From Streptomyces lavendulae subsp. lavendulae (GTDB lineage Bacteria > Actinomycetota > Actinomycetes > Streptomycetales > Streptomycetaceae), in the NCBI RefSeq assembly GCF_002803845.1, contig NZ_CP024985.1, positions 868,001-932,000 of the forward strand: a stretch of DNA of 64,000 nucleotides, read 5' to 3'. The notes under the pieces were generated by a model, which was not told the DNA's origin, did no database searches, and saw only the letters and a program-made list of their open reading frames with translations. Numbering within the stretch: the stretch's first letter is position 1; every line of letters starts with the position of its first letter. The translations under genes were made by a program, and so were the position numbers. Positions 17,114 through 25,520 of the stretch are shown here, one piece after another.

Positions 17114-17632
17114 TCAGTCGGGGAGCCCCGCACCGCACCGGGAGCAGTAGCGGGCGTCGGACCCGGTGGCGAGGCGCCCGCAGTCGGAACAGACACGGTG
17201 CAGCAGGCAGGCGGACTCGCCGCCCCCGCCTCCGGCCCGGAGCCCGGCGGCCGGTGACGCGGCGGGACCGGCTCCGATACCGAGGCCGGGGCGCCGGGTG
17301 TGCACCGTCAGGTAGGTCATCCCGTGTGGGCCCGCGGTCAGGGAGCGCCGCGCACCGCGCGCGAGCAGGACGGCCGAGTGCGGGCGCAGCCGGTGGGAGC
17401 CGTCCTCGGTGTCGATCCGCCCGGCGCCGTCCACGACCACGAGCAGGACGTCGAGGACCGGCTCGGCGTGCTCCGCGATGACGGCGTCGGGGCGCAGCCG
17501 GACCAGGTTGGCGTCCAGCCCCCGCGCCGCGCCGGTCAGCCGCCACAGTGCGCCGGTGGCCCCCTCGGGGGCGTTCGCGATCACCGCGTCGAGGTCGGCC
17601 AGAACCCCGGTGGGGTCCGGGAGCGTCGTCAT
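17114..17632 (-). CDS. Cupin-domain protein with C-terminal zinc ribbon
   Basis: 172 residues. Residues about 30-115 show a cupin-like beta barrel (PDAVIAEHAEPVLDVLLVVVDGAGRI, SHRLRPHSAVLLARGARRSLTAG). After a Gly-Ala linker, the last about 30 residues form a zinc ribbon with two CxxC pairs (CSDCGRLATG then RYCSRCGAGL). The barrel lacks the full HxH iron set, so it may bind a ligand rather than catalyse. It stands alone 91 bp upstream of the MarR operon promoter on the same strand. No known function. Confidence 0.75.
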   Translation of the reverse strand: MTTLPDPTGVLADLDAVIANAPEGATGALWRLTGAARGLDANLVRLRPDAVIAEHAEPVLDVLLVVVDGAGRIDTEDGSHRLRPHSAVLLARGARRSLTAGPHGMTYLTVHTRRPGLGIGAGPAASPAAGLRAGGGGGESACLLHRVCSDCGRLATGSDARYCSRCGAGLPD

Positions 17633-17898
17633 GCCGGTCCTTCCTTCCGTCCGCGCGTGCCCCCGCAGTCATACACGATCGGGACCGGCGGCCCGGGGCT
17701 CTTGCGCCCATCGCGCGGCTGCCGGGGTCACCCCCGCCACCGCCCTCGCACGGCTGACCGATAAAGTCGTGGCCGGATCGCGTCGGCCGTACACGGAACG
17801 GACGCACGGCCCGGCCCGAGGTCGATCACCGGGCCGCGGCCCGGCTCCCCGCGCTGTTCCCCGCCGCCCTGTCCTCCTGCCCCGGAACCCGCCCTGCC

Positions 17899-18441
17899 AT
17901 GAACCCCGGTACCGCCACCGCCACCCCGTCCGTCACCGCCCCCGATCCCCGTCCGGCCCCGCCCCGGGCCCCGGCCCGGCCGAGCGCGGCCGCCGCCGTC
18001 CACAGCGTCAGCGCGGCGACGACGGTGCTGCTGGCCCTCGTCGCGATCGGCGCGATGATCCACGAGCCGGTGCTCATCCCGCCGCTGGCCGCGAGCGCCG
18101 CCCTGATCCACAGCGCCCCCACACTCCCGCTGGCGCAGCCGCGCGGGGTGGTCGTCGGCCATATGATCGGCGCCGCGGCGGGCTACGCGGTCCTCGCGGC
18201 GGCGGGCAGCAGCGCCTGGGCGGCGGCCCTGGCGGCCGGGCTGACCCTCGCCCTGCTCACCCTCGCCCGCACCCCGCACTCCCCGGCCGTGGCCACGGCC
18301 GTGGTGACCGTCCTGCAGACCCCGGCGCCCGCCCGGTTCGTCCCGCTGCTGTTCGGATCCACCGTGCTCCTCGTCCTCACCGGTTACGCCGGCTCACGCG
18401 TCCGCCGCAAGGCGCCGAGGTACCCCGCCTACTGGTGGTGA
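17899..18441 (+). CDS. HPP-family integral membrane protein
   Basis: 180 residues: a Pro-Ala-rich cytosolic tail of about 32 residues, then about four transmembrane helices. The segment IHEPVLIPPLAASAALIHSAPTLPLAQPR fits the HPP family signature, as does the ALLTLARTPHSPAVATAVV helix. Characterised HPP proteins include nitrite transporters of plastids and cyanobacteria; that role is only an inference here. Full length for the family. The downstream VOC gene starts 57 bp later on the same strand. Confidence 0.75.
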   Translation: MNPGTATATPSVTAPDPRPAPPRAPARPSAAAAVHSVSAATTVLLALVAIGAMIHEPVLIPPLAASAALIHSAPTLPLAQPRGVVVGHMIGAAAGYAVLAAAGSSAWAAALAAGLTLALLTLARTPHSPAVATAVVTVLQTPAPARFVPLLFGSTVLLVLTGYAGSRVRRKAPRYPAYWW

Positions 18442-18498
18442 TGACCCGCTGGCGCGCCTGCACGGCCCCGGGGGGCGGCGGGCGCTACTTCTTGTGCT

Positions 18499-19281
18499 GT
18501 GGAAATTTCTGCGAAGGACGTCTTCGGCGCCCCCTGCTGGGTGAGCCTGATGGCCCGCGACCTGGAAGCCTCCCAGCGTTTCTACGGCGCGGTCATCGGC
18601 TGGACCTTCCGCCCCGCGCGGCTCGGCGAGGGGTTCTCGGTGGCCATGCTGGACGGGGTCCCGGTCGCCGGCATCGGCGCCCTGGCCGCCGACCTGGCCG
18701 TGCCGGTGGCCTGGACCCCCTACTTCGCCGTCGACGACGCCGACGTGGCCGCGAGCCGGGTCCGCGAGCGCAGCGGGACGGTCGCGGTCGGGCCGGTCTC
18801 CTTCCCCTCCGGCGGCCGGGCGGCCCTGGTCGCCGACCTGGACGGCGCGGTCTTCGGGATCTGGGCCGGGCCGGTCTCCGCCGGCTGGCGCGTGGGCAAG
18901 GGACCGGCCCCGGCCTGGCTGGAGCTGCGCACCCGCAACGCCTTCGACGCCGCGCTCTTCTACGGCGAGGTGCTGGAGTGGGCCACGGGCCGCCCCGGCT
19001 GCTGCGAGGTCTCCTACGAGCAGGAGCAGGTCGTCCTGCGGCACGACGGCGATCCGGTCGCCCGGCTGGACAGCGGCCCGGTGGAGCCCGGCGCCTACAA
19101 CCCGTACACCCGGCCCCGCTGGCACGTCCACTTCCGCGTCCCGGAACTGGACGCGGCCGTGGAGGCGGCCCTCGACCTCGGCGGACGCACCGTCTCGGTG
19201 GTCACCACGACCGGGACGGAACGCTCCATCGCCCTCCGCGACCCCGACGGGGCCCTGTTCACCCTCACCTCCGGCGGCTGA
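18499..19281 (+). CDS. Double-VOC domain protein (glyoxalase/bleomycin-resistance fold)
   Basis: 260 residues with two tandem vicinal-oxygen-chelate modules. The first is CWVSLMARDLEASQRFYGAVIGWTF (about 13-37) to about residue 120; the second is PAWLELRTRNAFDAALFYGEVLEWATG (about 137-163) to the end, finishing RSIALRDPDGALFTLTSGG. Such pairs in actinobacteria are often annotated as hydroxylases or glyoxalases, but most have no proven reaction. The start is GTG 18499; no strong ribosome site is visible. Confidence 0.85.
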   Translation: MEISAKDVFGAPCWVSLMARDLEASQRFYGAVIGWTFRPARLGEGFSVAMLDGVPVAGIGALAADLAVPVAWTPYFAVDDADVAASRVRERSGTVAVGPVSFPSGGRAALVADLDGAVFGIWAGPVSAGWRVGKGPAPAWLELRTRNAFDAALFYGEVLEWATGRPGCCEVSYEQEQVVLRHDGDPVARLDSGPVEPGAYNPYTRPRWHVHFRVPELDAAVEAALDLGGRTVSVVTTTGTERSIALRDPDGALFTLTSGG

Positions 19282-19392
19282 GCCGGCCGCGGGAGCCGGC
19301 CCCGGCCGCAGACCGTCGCCGGTCGCCCGTCGCCGGTCGCCGGTCGCGGGGCGGACGGCCCGTTGCGACACTGGCCCGGGAGGTGGTGCGCC

Positions 19393-20421
19393 ATGGACCC
19401 GGTGGCGGCGCTGGACCGGATCGCCTTCCTGCTGGAGCGCGCGCAGGCCCCCACCTACCGGGTGCGGGCATTCCGTACCGCGGCCGCCGCCCTGACCCGC
19501 ATGGGCGGGCGGGAGACGGCCGAGCGGGCCGCGGCCGGCTCCCTCGAATCGGTGAAGGGCATCGGACCGAAGACGGCCCGGGTCGTGACCGAGGCACTGG
19601 CCGGTGACGTCCCGGAGTACCTGCGCGCCCTGGAGGACGAGGCCGCCGCGATGCCCGGGGGACCACCGCCCACGCCCGCCGCCGCGGCCCTGCGCGCGGC
19701 CCTGCGCGGGGACTGCCACGTGCACTCGGACTGGTCGGACGGCGGTAGCCCGATCGAGGCCATGGGCCGGGCCGCCGCCGCCCTCGGACACGACTGGGCG
19801 GTGTTGACGGACCACTCGCCGCACCTGACGGTCGCCCGGGGCCTGACGGCCGAACGGCTGCGCGAACAGCTGCGGGCCGTGGCGGAGCTGAACGCGGCGT
19901 GGGCGCCGTTCCGGCTGCTCACCGGCATCGAGTGCGACATCCTGCCCGACGGCTCCCTCGACCAGGAGCCGGAGCTGCTGGACGAGCTCGACCTGGTGGT
20001 GGGATCGGTGCACTCGAAGCTGCGGATGGACTCCCCGGCCATGACGCGCCGGCTCCTGACGGCGGTGCGCAACCCGCTCATGGACGTGCTCGGGCACTGC
20101 ACGGGACGCCTCGTCACGGGCCGCACCCGCCCCGAGTCCGAGTTCGACGCCGCGCGGGTGTTCGCGGCGTGCGCGGAGTCCGGCACCGCGGTGGAGATCA
20201 ACAGCCGGCCCGAGCGGCTGGACCCGCCCCGGCGGCTGTTGCGCCTGGCCGTGGCGGCGGGCACCTTCTTCGCCCTCGACACCGACGCGCACGCCCCGGG
20301 CCAGCTGGACTGGCAGATCGTCGGCTGCGAGCGGGCCGTGGAGTGCGGGGTGCCCCCCGGCCGGGTGGTCAACACCTGGTCCGCGGAGCGGCTGCGGGAG
20401 TGGACCCGTACCCGCGTCTGA
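19393..20421 (+). CDS. PHP-domain phosphoesterase with N-terminal helix-hairpin-helix region
   Basis: 342 residues. Residues 1-75 resemble the lyase/HhH part of family X polymerases (DPVAALDRIAFLLERAQAPTYRVRAF, then VKGIGPKTARVV). Residues about 115-330 are a PHP domain with the metal motifs DCHVHSDWSDG, LTDHSP, GIECDIL, VVGSVHSKLR, GHCTGRL and DTDAHAPG. There is no polymerase palm, so this is the stand-alone PolX-tail/YcdX-like type: a metal-dependent phosphatase or nuclease possibly in DNA repair. The start at 19393 follows GGGAGGTGGTG. It is convergent with the UbiA gene, with a 6-bp gap. Confidence 0.85.
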   Translation: MDPVAALDRIAFLLERAQAPTYRVRAFRTAAAALTRMGGRETAERAAAGSLESVKGIGPKTARVVTEALAGDVPEYLRALEDEAAAMPGGPPPTPAAAALRAALRGDCHVHSDWSDGGSPIEAMGRAAAALGHDWAVLTDHSPHLTVARGLTAERLREQLRAVAELNAAWAPFRLLTGIECDILPDGSLDQEPELLDELDLVVGSVHSKLRMDSPAMTRRLLTAVRNPLMDVLGHCTGRLVTGRTRPESEFDAARVFAACAESGTAVEINSRPERLDPPRRLLRLAVAAGTFFALDTDAHAPGQLDWQIVGCERAVECGVPPGRVVNTWSAERLREWTRTRV

Positions 20422-20427
20422 CGCGGA

Positions 20428-21360
20428 TCAGCCCAGGCCCGCACCGAGGACCAGGAGCAGCAGCACGTCGGCCCCGGCGACCCCCATCGTGGCCAGGAAC
20501 GGCATCCGGCCGCCCGCCCGCGCCGCGGCGCACAGCAGCACGCACGTCAGCGCGAGCAGGCCCCGGGCGTACGGGCCGCTCCGCCCCGGCGGCCCGAGGA
20601 GCAGGCAGGCCGTGGAGGCGAGGACCAGCCCGGCGGCGACCGCGGCCGAGCGGCGGGCGCCGAGGCGCTGGGGCAGGCCGCGCACCCCGGTGGCGAGGTC
20701 GTCGGCGATGTCCGGGAGCACGTTGGCGAAGTGCGCGCCCGCGCCGAGCAGGGCGGCGGCGCCGGTCAGCCAGAGCGGCGGCCAGGGCCGCCCGGGCAGG
20801 GCGAGCGTCACGAAGGCCGGGAGCAGCCCGAAGGCGAGGGCGTACGGGGCCCAGGACGCGGCCGTGGCCTTGAGCCGCAGGTTGTAGGCCCAGGCGGCGC
20901 CGACCCCCACGAGGTGCGCGGTGCCCGCGAGCGGCCCCGCGGCCAGCGACAGCGGCACGCACAGCAGCAGGGCGCCCACCGCGGCGCGGGTCACGGCGAC
21001 GGCCGGCAGGGCGCCCGCCGCCAGGGGCTTGTCGCGCCGGCCGGTGGCGCGGTCGCGCCGCAGGTCGGCCCGGTCGTTGGACCAGCCCACCGACAGCTGC
21101 CCGGCCGCCACCGCGGCGGCCGTCAGGGCGGTGCCGGCGGCCCCGCGCCCGGCCGCGGCGGCCAGCGCGCCCGCGAAGAGGGTGACACCGGCTGCCGGAA
21201 CGGGGTGACACGCCCGCACCAGCCCGCCCACGAGGCCGACGGATCCGACCCGCGGCCCGGAGGCCGGATCCGGGCCGGGGCCGGGGACGGGGACGGGGCC
21301 CAGGGCGGGGAGGGGACCGGAGGCGGGGCCGAGGTCGGGTACGGGGCCGGGGGTGGGCAC
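20428..21360 (-). CDS. UbiA-family prenyltransferase
   Basis: 310 residues with about 8-9 membrane helices. Both aspartate-rich Mg-prenyl-diphosphate motifs are visible: NDRADLRRDRATGRRDKPLAAG (around 94-115) and DIADDLATGVRGLPQRLG (around 223-240). This family prenylates aromatic acceptors or quinone precursors in the membrane. The annotated GTG at 21360 gives a Pro-Gly-rich tail of about 38 residues with no ribosome site, so the true start may be an internal GTG near VGSVGLVGG. It is divergent (88 bp) from the srsABC-like operon, hinting that a phenolic product may be prenylated. Confidence 0.85.
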   Translation of the reverse strand: MPTPGPVPDLGPASGPLPALGPVPVPGPGPDPASGPRVGSVGLVGGLVRACHPVPAAGVTLFAGALAAAAGRGAAGTALTAAAVAAGQLSVGWSNDRADLRRDRATGRRDKPLAAGALPAVAVTRAAVGALLLCVPLSLAAGPLAGTAHLVGVGAAWAYNLRLKATAASWAPYALAFGLLPAFVTLALPGRPWPPLWLTGAAALLGAGAHFANVLPDIADDLATGVRGLPQRLGARRSAAVAAGLVLASTACLLLGPPGRSGPYARGLLALTCVLLCAAARAGGRMPFLATMGVAGADVLLLLVLGAGLG

Positions 21361-21448
21361 GGGGTCACGCTACGCCGTGACGGCATGCCCGTCGCGCACC
21401 CTTCGCGCCGTTCGCCCGATGACGCCCGTTCTTCCCTATGTTGGGCCA

Positions 21449-22510
21449 ATGACACGTGTCCTGGCAGTGAGCAGCGTGTTCCCGCCCCACCAGTACCCCC
21501 AGCCGCAGATCACGGAGGCGCTCGCCCGCTGTCTGCCGCCCGGCACCGACCCCGCCCTGCTGCGCCGCGTGCACGCCTCGGTGCGGGTCGCCACCCGTCA
21601 CCTCGCGCTCCCGCTGGAACGCTACGGTCCGGGCACCGACTTCGGCGCCTCCAACGCCCTCTTCGTCCGGTGCGCCCTGGACCTCGGCGCCGAGGCCGTG
21701 GAACGCGCCCTGGCCGGGGCCGCGCTGACGGCCGGGGAGATCGACCTGGTGCTGTCCACGACCGTCACCGGGCTGGCCACCCCCTCCCTGGAGGCCCGGC
21801 TGGTGGCGCGCACCGGGATGCGCCCCGACGTGCGCCGGATGCCGCTCTTCGGCCTCGGCTGCGCGGGCGGCGCGGCCGGACTCGGGCTGCTGCACGAACA
21901 GCTGACGGGCCGTCCCGGGCTGGCGGCCCTGCTGCTGTCCACCGAGCTCTGCTCCCTCACCCTCCAGCCCGCCGACACCTCGATGGCCAACCTGGTGGCC
22001 GGGGCGCTCTTCGGGGACGGCGCCGGGGCCCTGCTGGCGGTGGGGCCCGGCCATCCCCTGTACGACACCGGCGCCGGGCCGGTGGTGGTGGCGGCGCGCA
22101 GCCGCCTCTACCCGGGCACCGAGCACCTCCTCGGCTGGGACATCGGCCACTGGGGCTTCCGGATGGTGCTGGGCCGCGAGGTGCCGGAGCTGGTACGGCT
22201 GCACGTGGTGGAGGAGGTCGAGTCCTTCCTCGCCGCGCACGACCTCAAGCCCGCGGACGTCGACGCCTGGATCTGCCACCCCGGCGGCCCGAAGATCCTC
22301 GACGTGCTGGCCGGGGCCCTGGGACTGCCGGAGCACGCCTTCGCGCACAGCCGCCGCTCCCTGGCCGAGGCGGGAAACCTCTCCTCGGCGTCCGTCCTGC
22401 ACATCCTCGGCTCCGTCGGGGCGGCCGGTCCGCCGCCGCCGGGATCGGTCGGGCTGATGCTGGCCTTCGGCCCGGGCTTCTCCTCCGAACTCGTCCTGCT
22501 GCGCTGGTGA
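21449..22510 (+). CDS. srsA: Type III polyketide synthase (alkylresorcinol/alkylpyrone synthase type)
   Basis: 353 residues, a homodimeric ketosynthase that extends acyl starters with malonyl-CoA and cyclises them. The catalytic triad is intact: Cys138 in LFGLGCAGG, His277 in ICHPGGPK, Asn310 in EAGNLSSAS. The N-terminus VFPPHQYPQPQI is typical of the SrsA/ArsB group. The order PKS, small membrane methyltransferase, FAD hydroxylase matches the Streptomyces griseus srsABC operon, where the product is a methylated, oxidised phenolic lipid; the symbol is assigned on that basis. The ATG at 21449 was chosen because homology starts there. Confidence 0.9.
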   Translation: MTRVLAVSSVFPPHQYPQPQITEALARCLPPGTDPALLRRVHASVRVATRHLALPLERYGPGTDFGASNALFVRCALDLGAEAVERALAGAALTAGEIDLVLSTTVTGLATPSLEARLVARTGMRPDVRRMPLFGLGCAGGAAGLGLLHEQLTGRPGLAALLLSTELCSLTLQPADTSMANLVAGALFGDGAGALLAVGPGHPLYDTGAGPVVVAARSRLYPGTEHLLGWDIGHWGFRMVLGREVPELVRLHVVEEVESFLAAHDLKPADVDAWICHPGGPKILDVLAGALGLPEHAFAHSRRSLAEAGNLSSASVLHILGSVGAAGPPPPGSVGLMLAFGPGFSSELVLLRW

Positions 22511-22517
22511 GGCCCTG

Positions 22518-23099
22518 ATGCCGACGACGACCCCCTACCTCCTGCTCCTGGCCCTGGTGGCGGCCGAGCGGATCGCCGAGCTGGTCACCGCCCGCCGCAA
22601 CGCCGTGCGGAGCCTGGCGCTCGGCGCCCGGGAGTACGGCCGCGGCCACTACCCGGCCATGGTCGCGCTGCACACCGCCCTCCTCGCGGGCTGCGCGCTG
22701 GAAGCCCCGTACCGGCCGTTCCTGCCCGCCCTCGGCTGGACGGCGCTCGGCCTCGCGGTGGCGGCGCAGGGCCTGCGCTGGTGGTGCGTCGCCACGCTCG
22801 GGCCGCGCTGGAACACCCGGGTGCTCGTGGTCCCCGGGCTGCCGCTGGTCACGGGCGGGCCCTACCGGTGGCTGCGGCATCCCAACTACGTGGCGGTGGT
22901 GGCCGAGGGGCTCGCGCTGCCCCTGGTGCACTCGGCGTGGCTGACGGCGACCGCGTTCACGGTGCTCAACGCCCTGCTGCTGCGGGTCCGGATCACCTGC
23001 GAGGACCGGGCCCTGACCACCTGCGGCGGGACGGCGACCCCCGCCGCCGCTGCCGCCGGAGGTCCGGCCATCCCGAGTACCCCGGGGGTCGCGCCGTGA
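22518..23099 (+). CDS. srsB: ICMT-family membrane methyltransferase (SrsB-like)
   Basis: A 193-residue integral membrane protein of the isoprenylcysteine carboxyl methyltransferase family, with about five helices. The conserved SAM-binding region is clear: GPRWNTRVLVVPGLPLVTGGPYRWLRHPNYVAVVAEGLALPL. In the srs pathway this protein O-methylates the alkylresorcinol. It starts 8 bp after srsA, and its stop overlaps srsC (GTGA). The last about 25 residues are a Thr-Ala-Pro tail. Confidence 0.87.
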   Translation: MPTTTPYLLLLALVAAERIAELVTARRNAVRSLALGAREYGRGHYPAMVALHTALLAGCALEAPYRPFLPALGWTALGLAVAAQGLRWWCVATLGPRWNTRVLVVPGLPLVTGGPYRWLRHPNYVAVVAEGLALPLVHSAWLTATAFTVLNALLLRVRITCEDRALTTCGGTATPAAAAAGGPAIPSTPGVAP

Positions 23100-24130
23100 T
23101 CGACCTGCTGGTCGCGGGCGGCGGCCCGGCGGGACTGGCGACCGCGATCCACGGCGCGCTGGCCGGGCTGGAGGTGGTCGTCCTCGAACCAAGGCCCACC
23201 CCGATCGACAAGGCCTGCGGAGAGGGCCTGATGCCGGGCGCCGTCCGCCGGTTCGAGGAGCTGGGCGTGACGGTGCCCGGCCGGCCCTTCCACGGGATCC
23301 GCTACGTGGACGGGGTCACGGGCCGCAGCGCGGAGGGCCTGTTCGGCGCCGGTCCCGGGCGCGGCACCCGCCGTACCGAGCTCCAGGCGGCGCTCGCGCG
23401 GCGGGCCGCGGAGCTGGGCGTACGCGTCCTCCCCCGGCGGGCCGACGAGGTGCGCCAGGACGGGCAGCGGGTCGGCGCGGGCGGCCTGACGGCCCGGTAC
23501 CTGGTGGCGGCGGACGGACTGCACTCGCCGGTGCGGCGCGCCCTGGGTCTGGCGGTGGCGGCCCCGGCGGGACGGCCCGCGCGGTACGGACTGCGCCGGC
23601 ACTACCCCGTGGCGCCCTGGAGCGACCTGGTGGAGGTGCACTGGGCGCACGACTGCGAGGCCTACGTGACCCCGCTGGGACCGGACCGGACCGGGGTGGC
23701 GGTGCTGACCTCGCGGCAGGCGCCCTTCGACGTCCAGCTGGCCGACCGCTTCCCGGAGCTGGCCGCACGGCTGCCGCCCCCGGCCCCGGGCGCCGGGGTG
23801 CGCGGCGCCGGGCCGCTGCGCCAGCGGGCGCGGACGAGGGTGTCGGGACGGGTGCTGTTCGTCGGGGACGCGGCCGGGTACGTGGACGCGCTGACCGGGG
23901 AGGGGCTGACCCTGGCGGTCGCGGCGGCGGGTGAGGCCGTACGGTGCGTGCGAGCTGACCGGCCGCAGGAGTACGAGCGCGCCTGGCGGGAGCTGTCGCG
24001 GGCGTACCGCGTCCTGACCTCGGCCCTGCTGTGGGCGCGCGGGCGGCCGGTGCTGGCCGGGCGGGTGGTCCCGCTGGCCGCGCGCCTGCCCGGGGTGTTC
24101 ACGGGTGCCGTGAACCTGCTGGCACGGTGA
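23096..24130 (+). CDS. srsC: FAD-dependent monooxygenase/reductase (SrsC-like)
   Basis: 344 residues, a group-A-type flavoprotein. FAD motifs: DLLVAGGGPAGLATAIHGAL at the N-terminus, the middle RTELQAALARRA and VAADGLHSPVRRALGL (DG motif), and GRVLFVGDAAGYVDALTGEGL near the C-terminus. In srs-type operons this enzyme hydroxylates the methylated resorcinol to a quinol/quinone lipid; here that is inferred from context. It could also be a geranylgeranyl-reductase-like protein, since the sequence PTPIDKACGEGLMPGAVRRF is shared with that group. Start GTG 23096 by 4-bp overlap with srsB. Confidence 0.85.
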   Translation: MIDLLVAGGGPAGLATAIHGALAGLEVVVLEPRPTPIDKACGEGLMPGAVRRFEELGVTVPGRPFHGIRYVDGVTGRSAEGLFGAGPGRGTRRTELQAALARRAAELGVRVLPRRADEVRQDGQRVGAGGLTARYLVAADGLHSPVRRALGLAVAAPAGRPARYGLRRHYPVAPWSDLVEVHWAHDCEAYVTPLGPDRTGVAVLTSRQAPFDVQLADRFPELAARLPPPAPGAGVRGAGPLRQRARTRVSGRVLFVGDAAGYVDALTGEGLTLAVAAAGEAVRCVRADRPQEYERAWRELSRAYRVLTSALLWARGRPVLAGRVVPLAARLPGVFTGAVNLLAR

Positions 24131-24169
24131 GAGGGGCCCCGGCCGCGCAGTAAGCGGCCGGGGCCCCTC
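24131..24169. terminator. Strong bidirectional terminator after srs-like operon
   Basis: A 16-bp perfect stem (arm GAGGGGCCCCGGCCGC) with a 7-base loop, starting right at the srsC stop and ending 12 bp before the convergent membrane-protein gene. Confidence 0.85.
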
Positions 24170-24181
24170 GTCCGGGTGGGG

Positions 24182-25279
24182 TCAGGCGGTGCCGCCCGTC
24201 CCCGTGTGGGGCGGCCGGTGCATCAGCGCCAGGCCGGCCAGGACCGCTCCGGCGCCGGAGCAGAGCACCGCCGTGACGCCGGCCCACGGGTACGCCCCGC
24301 CGAGCGCGCCCAGGAGCGGGTCGAAGAACACGACACCGCCCACGACGTGCAGGGTGACCACCGCGAGGGCGGCCACGGCCGAGACCCGCCAGACCACGGC
24401 GGTGTCCCGTACGGCCAGCAGCGCGCCGACGAGGAGGCACAGCAGGGCCGCGGCCGGAGCCGTCCACCGGGCGGGGTCCCCGGCGGGCAGGGCCGCGGCC
24501 AGGTCCTGCGGCAGGTGCAGGGCCCCGCACAGCAGCAGCGCGGCGGCCGTGGGCCAGCGCAGGACGTGGCGCAGCGCGCCCCGGTCCCGGGCCGGGACGG
24601 TCACCGGCCCGGGGGGCGCCGCGGGCACGGGCCGTCGCTCCGGGGGCGGCGGCGGTGCCAGGGGCGGCCGGGTGGGCCGGAGCGCGGCCGGAGCCCCGCC
24701 GCAGGGCCCGCCGGGGAGCCCGTCCGAGGGCCCGCCGGGGAGTCCTCCGGGAGGGCCTTCGGGGAGCCCGTCGGCAGCATTTTCGGGCCCCAGGATGCTC
24801 GCCAGGAGGGCGACGTCCTCGATGGAGCGGCCGACCGCCGCCGCCCGCAGGGTGATGTCGGCTTCGGCCTCCTCCTGGGGCTGCTCGGCCAGCAGGGCGA
24901 CCATCCGCCGGACCTCGTGGACGGGTCGGGCGACGGCGGCCGCGCGCAGCGCGTCGTGGCCGGGGCTGGCGGGTTGGCCGGTCTGCTTCAGGAGGCTCAC
25001 CAGGGCGGTGACCTCCTCGACGGGGCGGCAGGTGGCGGCCGTCTCCAGCAGGGTGCGCATCGGTTCGCTGTGGGGTTCGGGGTGGTTTCCGGCGCCGGGC
25101 CCGGGCTCCGGCGGCGGTGGCATCGGGGCGGGTGGGGCGGCCGGGGCGGTGACCGGCGGGGCGCCGGCGGCGGGGTCCCGGGTGCCGTCGGAGGCGCCGG
25201 CCGAGGTGGGGTCCGGGGTGAGGGGTGGACCGTCGCGGTCGTCGTGTGCGGTGGCCGCGAGGGTGCTGGGGTCATTCAT
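24182..25279 (-). CDS. Membrane protein with three short helical repeats
   Basis: 365 residues. A Pro-rich N-terminal tail of about 75 residues is followed by three about 28-residue helical repeats: RTLLETAATCRPVEEVTALVSLL, ALRAAAVARPVHEVRRMVALL and TLRAAAVGRSIEDVALLASIL. Each has the pattern A-A-x-x-R-(P/S)-(V/I)-x-(E/D)-V. A Gly-Pro linker leads to four predicted transmembrane helices. I do not recognise a named family. Start ATG 25279 behind CGGAGC. It is divergent from the secreted esterase gene. Confidence 0.75.
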   Translation of the reverse strand: MNDPSTLAATAHDDRDGPPLTPDPTSAGASDGTRDPAAGAPPVTAPAAPPAPMPPPPEPGPGAGNHPEPHSEPMRTLLETAATCRPVEEVTALVSLLKQTGQPASPGHDALRAAAVARPVHEVRRMVALLAEQPQEEAEADITLRAAAVGRSIEDVALLASILGPENAADGLPEGPPGGLPGGPSDGLPGGPCGGAPAALRPTRPPLAPPPPPERRPVPAAPPGPVTVPARDRGALRHVLRWPTAAALLLCGALHLPQDLAAALPAGDPARWTAPAAALLCLLVGALLAVRDTAVVWRVSAVAALAVVTLHVVGGVVFFDPLLGALGGAYPWAGVTAVLCSGAGAVLAGLALMHRPPHTGTGGTA

Positions 25280-25520
25280 GGAAAGCTCCGTTCGCCGACA
25301 CGCGGGTCTACACGTCGCGCGCCGGTCATCGTGCGTCATGGGAATCGCACGCTTCGTTACATTCAGCGCCACGGACGGGCACTGCGCCATTCGGGGCGGG
25401 CAAACGGGTCTGTGCCCCCGCCCGTACGGGGCCGCGGGCCGGACACGCCCGGGCCGTCGCCCCTCGGGGGCGGCGCGCGGGGGAGAGTGGGCCGGTCCCG
25501 TCGCCGAGGAGGACGCCGCC

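Noticed and set aside
17409..19607. 732-codon plus-strand open frame
   Set aside because: Runs through the cupin, HPP and VOC genes in the wrong frame; Arg/Pro/Gly-rich without domains.
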